Assembly (NCBI GenBank): GCA_937900065.1
Contig: CALCDS010000344.1
Span: 1 to 7,183, forward strand
Direction of reading: 5' to 3'
Source of the DNA: an uncultured Clostridiaceae bacterium
GTDB taxonomy: Bacteria > Bacillota > Clostridia > Clostridiales > Oxobacteraceae
Length of the DNA: 7,183 nt
In this document: piece by piece, positions 1 through 6,070 of the stretch
How positions within the stretch are numbered: position 1 is the stretch's first letter
Layout: each line of letters opens with the position of its first letter
The notes under the pieces: generated by a model
Database searches by the model: none
Told to the model about the DNA's origin: nothing
Seen by the model: only the letters and a program-made list of their open reading frames with translations
Position numbers and translations under genes: made by a program

Positions 1-484
1 GGCATTATCGGTGCGGCCCAAATTTATTATATGCGATGAGCCCATATCAGCTTTGGATGTATCCATCCAAGCGCAGATCGTAAATCTTTTGAAAAGATTG
101 CAAGATGAAAAACACTTGACCTATTTGTTTATAGCCCATGACCTATCCATGGTAAAATATATAAGCAATCGCATAGGCGTCATGTATCAGGGCAAGCTTG
201 TGGAGCTTGGAGATGCAAAGGAGATATATCGTTTTCCAATGCATCCGTATACAAAAAACCTTTTGTCGGCAATAACATTGCCTGATCCGGATTACGAAAG
301 ACAGCGTACCCGCATTGTTTTTGACAAATTGGTGCAAACAGAAACGAGTAAACTTCGTGAACTAGTTCCCGGACATTATGTCTATTGCGATGAAAATGAA
401 ATTTCTACTTATCAAAGAAAATATCAATCGTTGCAATCTGATTCAACTGATGATGATTACAGACATAAAAGTCGCCAAAACTAA
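1..484 (+). CDS. oppF: Oligopeptide/dipeptide ABC transporter ATP-binding protein, C-terminal part (partial at 5' end)
   Basis: Cytoplasmic ATPase subunit that powers uptake of peptides or similar solutes through an Opp/Dpp/App-type permease. The reading frame runs in from the left edge (first full codon at base 2, reading A-L-S before the GTG at 11), so that GTG is internal and the true start lies outside the window. Visible here are the Walker B segment FIICDEP, the D-loop SALD and the switch histidine in FIAHD. These are followed by the family's C-terminal Oligo_HPY region (HPYTKNLLSAI, then PDPDYERQR and a PGHYVYC segment). Walker A, the Q-loop and most of the signature motif are missing only because of the window edge. 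The C-terminal tail is short and polar (DSTDDDYRHKSRQN) and ends in TAA inside a terminator hairpin. The OppF/AppF-type assignment is firm. The substrate, and whether it is OppF, DppF or AppF, cannot be decided here; OppF is the best guess from the C-terminal region. Confidence 0.9.
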   Translation, partial: ALSVRPKFIICDEPISALDVSIQAQIVNLLKRLQDEKHLTYLFIAHDLSMVKYISNRIGVMYQGKLVELGDAKEIYRFPMHPYTKNLLSAITLPDPDYERQRTRIVFDKLVQTETSKLRELVPGHYVYCDENEISTYQRKYQSLQSDSTDDDYRHKSRQN

Positions 485-502
485 AAGTTTTGACGACTTT
501 TT
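467..502 (+). terminator. Rho-independent terminator between convergent genes
   Basis: Two 15-base arms (467-481 and 487-501) pair with a single C-A mismatch around the 5-base loop TAAAA. The right arm ends in a run of five T (498-502). The left arm covers the last codons of the OppF-like gene and its TAA lies at the loop, so the terminator is embedded in the end of the coding region. In the minus direction the hairpin is followed by TTTT, so it may also stop transcription of the nitroreductase gene ending at 507. This is a structure call by eye; folding energy was not computed. Confidence 0.75.
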
Positions 503-506
503 ATGG

Positions 507-1079
507 TCATTCTTCTGTTGTCAAGCAATCTTCCTTTTTAAAAACGAGCTCATTGTCCCATTTTTGATAGTAGGCTATATCCTTTATGCTCTTCTTTTTC
601 TTTTTAGTCCCTCCGGCCTCATTTCTATAACCAAGGGGTGATATGGCTACCAATCTTATATTGTCCGGTATTTCAAGAATGGATTTTACCTTATGCTCAT
701 CAAAAAGCCCTATCCAGCATGTAGCAAGGCCCTCGCTGCAGGCTGCAAGCATTATGTGTTCCATGGCTATGCCGCAATCGCACATATAATATTCCTTGCT
801 GTCTATTTCCTCGGCGCCTGCAGGATCGGCACACATTACCATGACCACAGGTGCCTCAATTAGTCCCTCCTGCGCGGGATTTTCCTCATTCACGCATCCG
901 GCAATATTTTTTATAAGCCCGCCTTCATCCACCATGAGCACTCTTAAGCAGTTTTGGCAGGACCATGACGGTGCAAATGTCAAAGATTCCAATATTCTAT
1001 ATAACTTTTCATTTTCAATAGGATTTGGTTTATAACTTCTGCTGCTTTTTCTATCTTCTACAACATCGTAGAATTCCAA
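507..1079 (-). CDS. Nitroreductase family protein (FMN-dependent oxidoreductase), cysteine-rich
   Basis: Small 190-residue cytoplasmic flavoprotein of the nitroreductase fold, expected to bind FMN and reduce a substrate with NAD(P)H; the substrate is unknown. The N-terminus carries the FMN-phosphate motif RKSSRSY (residues 10-16). An APSW motif at 37-40 follows, at the usual flavin loop. The C-terminal half has the family pattern GIAMEHIMLAA, then GLATCWIGLFDEHKVKSIL and an IPDNIRLVAISPLGY segment. Length is normal for a compact clostridial member. There are nine cysteines (41, 44, 62, 83, 100, 102, 114, 121, 185), including CxxC at the FMN loop and CxC before the AMEH helix. The TTG start at 1079 is supported by AAGGAGG nine bases upstream, an in-frame TAG directly before it, and no other Met until residue 49. 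It follows the polysaccharide genes on the same strand after a 152-base gap, so it may or may not share their transcript. A lysine run (159-163) follows the GYRNEAGG segment. Confidence 0.88.
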   Translation of the reverse strand: MEFYDVVEDRKSSRSYKPNPIENEKLYRILESLTFAPSWSCQNCLRVLMVDEGGLIKNIAGCVNEENPAQEGLIEAPVVMVMCADPAGAEEIDSKEYYMCDCGIAMEHIMLAACSEGLATCWIGLFDEHKVKSILEIPDNIRLVAISPLGYRNEAGGTKKKKKSIKDIAYYQKWDNELVFKKEDCLTTEE

Positions 1080-1231
1080 CTATACCACCCTCCTTACAGG
1101 TAGTATGTGCGAAGTTTACTTTTTAATTGCACGGATTTTTCAAGCTGTATTATCCTTATGAAGCGAAGCAAAGCATCAAGGCAAAACTATATTGGCGTTT
1201 TATCAAGGGCATTTAAAGCCGCTAGTTTGTC
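1080..1231. other. Intergenic gap between flippase and nitroreductase genes
   Basis: 152 bases without a convincing gene. Apart from the ribosome binding site at 1089-1095, it holds only an imperfect hairpin at 1154-1181 (CCTTATG against CATCAAGG, one bulge) with no T-tract on the minus strand. Weak promoter-like pairs such as TTGATG and GATAAT have a 19-base spacer. Neither is good enough to say where the polysaccharide transcript ends or where the nitroreductase transcript begins. Confidence 0.5.
1089..1095 (-). promoter_or_regulatory. Ribosome binding site deciding a TTG start (nitroreductase)
   Basis: On the minus strand this reads AAGGAGG, a perfect Shine-Dalgarno core, nine bases before TTG at 1079. 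It makes the TTG start credible despite the rare start codon. Confidence 0.8.
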
Positions 1232-2761
1232 TTATTTTCGGCCGGTCTTGAATTTAAGTCTGCTCTTTAGCAAATCCAGTTCATCGACCCTGAAAATCAC
1301 AAGCATTATAAAGTAAAGAGAGGCTCCCAAAATTATCGACACCATCACAAACACTGCAAGCGAAGCAGGCCTAAAATAATGCTTTAAGAAAATGAGCAGC
1401 ACAGCCATGACTATGGAAGAGGCAGATATTTTAAGTATGTTTTTGGGCAAGTAAGAACCCATGGAAATATCCACCTTTTTTTTGAGAACCACATATGCGG
1501 CCGCAAACTGGAAAACCGAAACTATTGAGGTTGCAAGGGCAAGCCCGTTATGAGCCATGGGTCTCATGAGAATATAATCTAAAACTCCATTTAGCACAAT
1601 CGTAAAAATGCTTATGTTCATGAGCGTTATTGTATCCTTCATTGAATAATATATTTTGGATATTATTGCCGTGCATCCATACATTATGATCGTGGGACTG
1701 TAATATAAAAGCGCTGATGCCGTATTTATCGTGTTTTCACTGGTGAACATGTTTCTTTGATATATCAGCTTTATGATTTCTTTATTCAATACACACAGCC
1801 CTGCAAATGAAGGTATCAGAAAGATGAGTGTGGTCACGATAGCCTTATTTACATATATCTTTAGTTTCCTATCATCCTTTTTATTGATGCATTCAATTAT
1901 GTCCGGAAATATTATCGTAGCTATGATGGTCGAAAAAAGCGTGATTGGAAGTTCCACAACCTTGTTTCCATAGTTGAGGTACGACATGCTTCCGGACGGA
2001 AGGTATGAGGCGAATATCCTTCCCACAAATACGTTTGCCTGGCTTATTGAAGTTGCTATGAGCACCGGGAATAAGAGACCGAAAAATTTACGTGCAAATT
2101 GCGGATACGGTTTAAAGTTTACGCCGAATCTATTGCTTATGCTTCTGATCTTTATATACTGCATAACCACTGCAACTAGGGCTCCTGCAATATAGCCTTG
2201 GGCAATCGAGTTTATGTTTGCTGTGCCCCCGAAAAGCAGCACCCATATTATCGTGCTGATTGACAGAAGGCTTATCGATATTATCGGATATACAAAGCTC
2301 CTGAAACAATTCAAAAGCGAACCTTCTATGATAGAACCGCTGTATATGAACACTCCTATGAAAAACAGCTTGGATATCGAAGCTGTAATCTTTATTTTAT
2401 CCTGCTCAAATCCTGAATATATGAAGCCCACTATTTTCTCTGAGAACAATATTCCGACAATAGTCAAAACGAACAGAATGATCATCAGATAAGTGGATAT
2501 GCTGTTCATTTTATCCCAGGCCTTGTCTTTATCGACTTCCATTTCGGAAATAAATACAGGTGCATATACATTGACAAGTCCAGCATTGAGGAGGGCCATT
2601 ATAAAATATGGTATCAGGTAGCCTGCATTGTATGCGTCGGTCAACCCTGAAGCCCCAAACTGGCTTGCTATTACCATCTCTCTACCGAATCCAAGCAATT
2701 TTTCTATTATGGTTACGATTATAAGTATTGCTGCCGTTCTCTTTATGTTATATTTGCCCAT
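1232..2761 (-). CDS. murJ: MurJ/MviN-family lipid-linked oligosaccharide flippase
   Basis: Polytopic inner-membrane protein of the MOP superfamily, about 509 residues from the chosen ATG. That is the usual length for a 14-helix MurJ/MviN protein, and hydrophobic segments run throughout. Family marks are LLGFGREMVIASQFGASGLTDAY near the N-terminus (GFGRE at about residues 24-28) and the FTSENTINTASALLYYSP and NGLALATSIVS segments in the C-terminal half. MurJ flips lipid II; its place as last gene of a polysaccharide operon suggests it may act as the Wzx for the repeat unit, which is inference. From memory of E. coli MurJ, the Arg pair in LPNLLRR is replaced here by IPYFIMA, and the DR of YADRLMEFP is NK in YGNKVVELP (about residues 266-267). 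Both changes fit a divergent paralogue. An in-frame TTG lies 15 bases upstream (2776), but AGGGAGG sits between it and the ATG with a 5-base spacing, so ATG is preferred. It starts 20 bases after the polymerase stop codon. Confidence 0.88.
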   Translation of the reverse strand: MGKYNIKRTAAILIIVTIIEKLLGFGREMVIASQFGASGLTDAYNAGYLIPYFIMALLNAGLVNVYAPVFISEMEVDKDKAWDKMNSISTYLMIILFVLTIVGILFSEKIVGFIYSGFEQDKIKITASISKLFFIGVFIYSGSIIEGSLLNCFRSFVYPIISISLLSISTIIWVLLFGGTANINSIAQGYIAGALVAVVMQYIKIRSISNRFGVNFKPYPQFARKFFGLLFPVLIATSISQANVFVGRIFASYLPSGSMSYLNYGNKVVELPITLFSTIIATIIFPDIIECINKKDDRKLKIYVNKAIVTTLIFLIPSFAGLCVLNKEIIKLIYQRNMFTSENTINTASALLYYSPTIIMYGCTAIISKIYYSMKDTITLMNISIFTIVLNGVLDYILMRPMAHNGLALATSIVSVFQFAAAYVVLKKKVDISMGSYLPKNILKISASSIVMAVLLIFLKHYFRPASLAVFVMVSIILGASLYFIMLVIFRVDELDLLKSRLKFKTGRK

Positions 2762-2766
2762 TGAAA

Positions 2767-2773
2767 CCTCCCT
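2767..2773 (-). promoter_or_regulatory. Ribosome binding site deciding the flippase start
   Basis: On the minus strand this reads AGGGAGG, five bases before ATG at 2761. It lies inside the longer reading frame that would begin with TTG at 2776, which argues against that upstream start. Confidence 0.7.
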
Positions 2774-2781
2774 CAACCTTC

Positions 2782-4086
2782 CTATTTTAGACTGACGGAT
2801 TTGTCAACCTCTTGCGCTTTTGCAAAAATGCAGCATAGTATCAAAAACAGCGTGAAATTGCGCCAATGCAAAAATGCGGCTGAAGTCACATTGGTAGCCA
2901 TGATTGCGAGAGTTGAGCAGTTGACTCCAAACGCATACTGATTTGCGATGATATGCTTTTGCCCTAAAAAGCACTTTATGGTTTTTACAAAAATATATAG
3001 ATAAAAACTTAAGTAGGTCAGCATTCCGACCACGCCGTAATTTCTCAGCATCTGCACATATTCATTATCTACTGCTGAAAAATACTTCCCTATCACAGGT
3101 CCTATGCCTATCACGGGATGAAGCTTAAAAAGTTTTATGGCATCGTTCCATCTTTGGATCCTCTGGGTAATGCTCCTAGTCTTAAGCCCGTCCCTTACGA
3201 ATTCGAGAAAATAATTCAGATTCATGGATTTTATCAAAAGCAGCGAAACGCCTATTACGGCTATCGCGATGAGAGCATATGCACATGCCATCTTCCTGCC
3301 TCTTTTTATTCCTTGTATTATCAATACATATATGCACATCCCGAACACTACAGCAAGAGCTGTCCGCGATTGCGTAAAAATCGTTGCAGCAAAAAGCATG
3401 AGCGAAACTATCGTATTCATGAGCTTTCCTCTTATGCCATCCATAAACATGACGTTCGACACTGTAAATATCATGAATATTATGAGCTCGAGCGAATAAA
3501 AATTCGGATTCGATAATGTACCGAGCACCCTGCTCCAATCCGCGTTATTTAAAACTTCTATAAGCACCTTTCCGCTTTCAGTCGGTATATAGTATTTTGT
3601 AAACCATGCGTTTATATTGAATATGTTAAACCTCTGGAATATTCCTATGACCGATATGACCGCTCCTATCGACGGCATGACGTAATGTATGAAATGCTTT
3701 AATTTTGGCAAATCAAAGTCAATGCTGTAGATCCCGGCAATAATCAATATATAAAGTGCGACCTTGACATTTGGCACAGAATTGGAGATTATATTGGAAA
3801 CCCCTCTGCTGACCCTTATATAATTGATTATTGAAAGGGTGTAGGCTATAAATATCGCAGTCATTATCTCAAGCATATGGTTTAGTATAGTATTTTCCGC
3901 ATGCCTGTATTTTCTATATGCGCATGGCAGGAATGCAGCAAATAAAAGAGTGATCGGGAATGTTATTTCGAAATTGTTCCTGCCTCCTATGCTTATATAA
4001 GGTGTAAATATTATAAGGCATATATATATGATCAGAAAATAATATCCGCACTTTTTCTCATGCTCTAAAGCTTCACAGATTTTCAC
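2782..4086 (-). CDS. O-antigen ligase / Wzy polymerase family membrane protein
   Basis: Polytopic membrane protein of the Wzy/WaaL superfamily (PF04932 type), 434 residues from the chosen GTG, normal for the family. It has roughly a dozen hydrophobic segments. The family signature comes in order: RVLGTLSNPNFYSLELI (about residues 186-202), TQSRTA (about 238-243), then an outer-loop region with QRIQRWNDAIKLFKLHPVIGIGP (about 308-330) and DNEYVQMLRNYGVVG (about 340-354). The Arg/His residues of that loop are typical of the catalytic face. In a Gram-positive-like cluster beside a phosphoglycosyl transferase and a flippase, polymerisation of lipid-linked repeat units is more likely than transfer to lipid A; ligation to a cell-wall acceptor remains possible. 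The longest frame begins with ATG at 4107, but that ATG has no Shine-Dalgarno. AAGGAGG lies inside it, nine bases before GTG at 4086, so GTG is chosen. It ends with TAG 20 bases before the flippase ATG. Confidence 0.87.
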   Translation of the reverse strand: MKICEALEHEKKCGYYFLIIYICLIIFTPYISIGGRNNFEITFPITLLFAAFLPCAYRKYRHAENTILNHMLEIMTAIFIAYTLSIINYIRVSRGVSNIISNSVPNVKVALYILIIAGIYSIDFDLPKLKHFIHYVMPSIGAVISVIGIFQRFNIFNINAWFTKYYIPTESGKVLIEVLNNADWSRVLGTLSNPNFYSLELIIFMIFTVSNVMFMDGIRGKLMNTIVSLMLFAATIFTQSRTALAVVFGMCIYVLIIQGIKRGRKMACAYALIAIAVIGVSLLLIKSMNLNYFLEFVRDGLKTRSITQRIQRWNDAIKLFKLHPVIGIGPVIGKYFSAVDNEYVQMLRNYGVVGMLTYLSFYLYIFVKTIKCFLGQKHIIANQYAFGVNCSTLAIMATNVTSAAFLHWRNFTLFLILCCIFAKAQEVDKSVSLK

Positions 4087-4095
4087 CTCAGACTG

Positions 4096-4102
4096 CCTCC
4101 TT
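4096..4102 (-). promoter_or_regulatory. Ribosome binding site placing the polymerase/ligase start at GTG 4086
   Basis: On the minus strand this reads AAGGAGG, nine bases before GTG at 4086. It begins two bases after the upstream in-frame ATG at 4107-4105, so that ATG cannot use it. The same nine-base spacing is seen for the nitroreductase gene and for the preferred start of the sugar transferase. Confidence 0.75.
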
Positions 4103-4116
4103 GGCATAAATATTAA

Positions 4117-4134
4117 GGTGCATCAATATGCACC
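4117..4134 (-). other. Small perfect hairpin at the sugar transferase stop codon
   Basis: The arms GGTGCAT (4117-4123) and ATGCACC (4128-4134) are perfect inverted repeats around a 4-base loop. On the transcript the hairpin includes the UGA of the sugar transferase gene and is followed by an AU-rich stretch before the next ribosome binding site. It could be an mRNA stability or attenuation element within the operon, but it is short and may be chance. Confidence 0.3.
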
Positions 4135-4776
4135 CTCCCTTTTAAACACAACAACCACTGTTTTTAAAAGTATAATTATATCGAGCCAGAAACTGTATTT
4201 TTTTATATACTCAATATCATATCCAATCGTCCTGTCAAGCTCTATCTCACCCCTGCCGCTCACTTGGGCAAGTCCGGTTATACCCGGCTTCACCTTCAGC
4301 CTGAACTTTTGTACATCATTATAATAATCCGCTACGGCAGGTATCTCAGGTCTTGGGCCCACAAGGCTCATATTTCCTATCAAAACATTGAAAAACTGCG
4401 GCAATTCATCTAAACTGCTGCTTCGTAAAAAACTCCCGACCCTGGTTACCCTGCTGTCGCCTTTGTCCTGAAAGACCAGCGAGCCTAGATTATCTTTGTC
4501 GACATCAAGTTTAAAAAGTGATTCCGCGTCTTTGACCATAGTCCTGAATTTATATATTGTAAAGGGTTTACCTCCCATTCCGATTCTTTTTTGCTTGAAT
4601 ATTACCGGGCCTTTGGAATCAAGCTTTATGGCTATGGCTATAACAAGCATCAATGGGGATAATACCACAGACAATATAAGCGATAGCAATATATCAAAAA
4701 ATCTCTTTAAAATCAGATCAAAAGAATGGGTTTTCAGCCTGTTCTCAATAATACCCAATATGTCCTCTGAATCCAT
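4123..4776 (-). CDS. Polyprenyl-phosphate sugar-1-phosphate transferase (minimal phosphoglycosyl transferase)
   Basis: Starts repeat-unit synthesis by moving a sugar-1-phosphate from a UDP-sugar to undecaprenyl phosphate at the cytoplasmic face of the membrane. It is the bare catalytic core (PF02397, PglC-like), 217 residues from the chosen ATG, without the four-helix N-terminal domain of WbaP/WcaJ. A single hydrophobic re-entrant helix (about residues 27-50) contains a Ser-Pro break in VVLSPLML. After it come KQKRIG, FTIYKFRTM, the catalytic Asp-Glu in SSLDELPQFFNVL (about residues 123-124), MSLVGPRPE and KPGITGLAQVSGRGE. All expected motifs are intact. The sugar cannot be told from sequence. 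An in-frame ATG lies three codons upstream (4785), directly touching GGAGG. The chosen ATG at 4776 has GGAGG nine bases away, although AAGGA eight bases before 4785 keeps the longer form possible. It lies 30 bases after the glycosyltransferase stop codon. Confidence 0.92.
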   Translation of the reverse strand: MDSEDILGIIENRLKTHSFDLILKRFFDILLSLILSVVLSPLMLVIAIAIKLDSKGPVIFKQKRIGMGGKPFTIYKFRTMVKDAESLFKLDVDKDNLGSLVFQDKGDSRVTRVGSFLRSSSLDELPQFFNVLIGNMSLVGPRPEIPAVADYYNDVQKFRLKVKPGITGLAQVSGRGEIELDRTIGYDIEYIKKYSFWLDIIILLKTVVVVFKREGAY

Positions 4777-4785
4777 CTTAAACAT

Positions 4786-4790
4786 CCTCC
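4786..4790 (-). promoter_or_regulatory. Ribosome binding site of the sugar transferase gene
   Basis: On the minus strand GGAGG lies nine bases before ATG at 4776 and directly abuts the other in-frame ATG at 4785. This favours the 217-residue product. An upstream AAGGA could serve the 220-residue one. Confidence 0.55.
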
Positions 4791-4806
4791 AGATCCTTCT
4801 ATGATT

Positions 4807-6039
4807 TCAGGATTTCGTTTCAACTGTTTTCTGCAGCAAACCCTCAAGCTTCTTTGTTATGTTTTTTCTCGAATAATTCTCCTGCACAAATGCCCTTCCG
4901 TTTTTGCCCAGGCTTTCGCACAAGTTTCTGTCGTTATAGAGCTTTAGGATCGCTTCTTTAAGCTTATCATGGTTTTCAGGTTCCACGCAAATGCCTGAGT
5001 TTGCCTCTTTTATCATGTTTTCAGCTTCCCCTTCGACCGACAGCACTATCGGGATTCCAGATGCCATGGTTTCAAACATCTTCGAAGGAAGAGCGCCTTT
5101 GAACAGATCAAGCTTTTTAAGCGGTATTATCGCGGCATCCATCGAAGCGACTATCTCAGGCATCCTAGCTTTAGGCTGCATGGGAAAGAATTGCACATTA
5201 TCAAGTCCATACTTTGCCTTCAAAGATATAAGTTTTCCCTTTTCAGGCCCTTCACCCACAAATACAAAGGCGATATCCTTATATTCCTTAAGCTTTCTGG
5301 CGGCTTCCATTATCACCTCAAGCCCCTGTGCCAGCCCATGTATCCCGGCATAACACAGTGCGAATTTGCCCTCGACATTGAACTCTTTTCTTATTGATTC
5401 GCTTCTTTTTTCAGGTTTGAATAATTCGCAATCAACGCCGTTTGTTATCAAATGTATTTTCGCCTTCTCAAATCCGCGCGATGATATGTTGCCAACTATG
5501 CCCTTAGTCTGTCCGGTTATCAGATCCGCTTTCCTATAGCAGAATTCTTCCAGCCATGTCGACATGCTGATCAAAGTTTTATTATGCAGCATCCCCAATT
5601 TTATCGCAGATTCAGGCCAGAGATCCGACACATTGAATACAAACTTGGCATTCTTAAATTTTGAAATAAGGTAGCCTGAATAACCTAAAAATAATGGCGG
5701 TGATTCAGTTATCACGACGTCCTGGCTGCCTATAAGATACGTTCCGAACAAAACCGATGATATCGTAAAAGACAGATAGTTCAGTATCCTTGGAACAAAG
5801 CCTTTGTTACAAGTCGCGTATATCCAGGTCCTGACTATCCTTATTCCGTCGATCTCTTCCTTTAGAGTAAATTTCCCCTTATAATTATCGAATATCCTGC
5901 CTTTAGGATAGTTCGGCATTGCTGTAAGTATTGTGACTTCATGGCCAAATCCTTTTAACTGTTTTGCAAATTCAAATATCCTGTTTTGAGGCGCTCCGAC
6001 CTCAGGAGGACAATATTGTGTCAAGAATAATATTTTCAT
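4807..6039 (-). CDS. Glycosyltransferase family 4 protein (WbuB-like)
   Basis: Cytoplasmic, membrane-associated retaining GT-B enzyme that would add a sugar from a nucleotide donor to the lipid-linked intermediate. About 410 residues, normal for the WbuB-like branch. The N-terminal Rossmann domain opens with MKILFLTQYCPPEVGAPQNR and includes the TAMPNYPKG loop, TESPPLFLGYSGYLIS and NVSDLWPESA, all typical of this branch. The C-terminal donor-binding domain (from about residue 195) has TNGVDCELFKP, YAGIHGLAQGLE, VFVGEGPEKGKL and the GALPSKMFETMASGIPIV donor loop with its conserved glutamate. WbuB of E. coli is linked to N-acetyl-L-fucosamine transfer, but the donor here is not known. Two starts are possible. 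ATG at 6039 gives the usual family N-terminus (MKILFLTQY). TTG at 6045 adds two residues and is closer to the AGGAAAGG site (6051-6058). It begins 31 bases after the epimerase stop codon. Confidence 0.92.
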   Translation of the reverse strand: MKILFLTQYCPPEVGAPQNRIFEFAKQLKGFGHEVTILTAMPNYPKGRIFDNYKGKFTLKEEIDGIRIVRTWIYATCNKGFVPRILNYLSFTISSVLFGTYLIGSQDVVITESPPLFLGYSGYLISKFKNAKFVFNVSDLWPESAIKLGMLHNKTLISMSTWLEEFCYRKADLITGQTKGIVGNISSRGFEKAKIHLITNGVDCELFKPEKRSESIRKEFNVEGKFALCYAGIHGLAQGLEVIMEAARKLKEYKDIAFVFVGEGPEKGKLISLKAKYGLDNVQFFPMQPKARMPEIVASMDAAIIPLKKLDLFKGALPSKMFETMASGIPIVLSVEGEAENMIKEANSGICVEPENHDKLKEAILKLYNDRNLCESLGKNGRAFVQENYSRKNITKKLEGLLQKTVETKS

Positions 6040-6070
6040 ATGCAAACATGCCTTTCCTAATCGCTCAATT

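Noticed and set aside
593..612. Poly-lysine run as a frameshift or slippage site in the nitroreductase
   Set aside because: The run mixes AAA and AAG codons, and the frame continues normally to a natural C-terminus of family-typical length.
378..641. Plus-strand frame of 87 codons crossing the OppF end and the nitroreductase end
   Set aside because: It spans the terminator and two recognised genes in other frames and has no plausible ribosome binding site or family resemblance.
1113..1180. Promoter for the nitroreductase gene (TTGATG/GATAAT or TTGAAA/TAAACT pairs)
   Set aside because: Both pairs need a 19-base spacer and the -10 or -35 boxes match poorly. AT-rich DNA gives such matches by chance.
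1154..1181. Imperfect hairpin with GAAGC-like repeats as a terminator for the polysaccharide operon
   Set aside because: The stem is short and bulged, the loop is long, and no T-tract follows on the minus strand.
3118..3538. Overlapping frames of 90-130 codons on both strands inside the polymerase gene
   Set aside because: They lie wholly within a well-supported membrane protein gene, show no family motif, and have odd compositions rich in His, Tyr, Cys and Arg typical of shadow frames.
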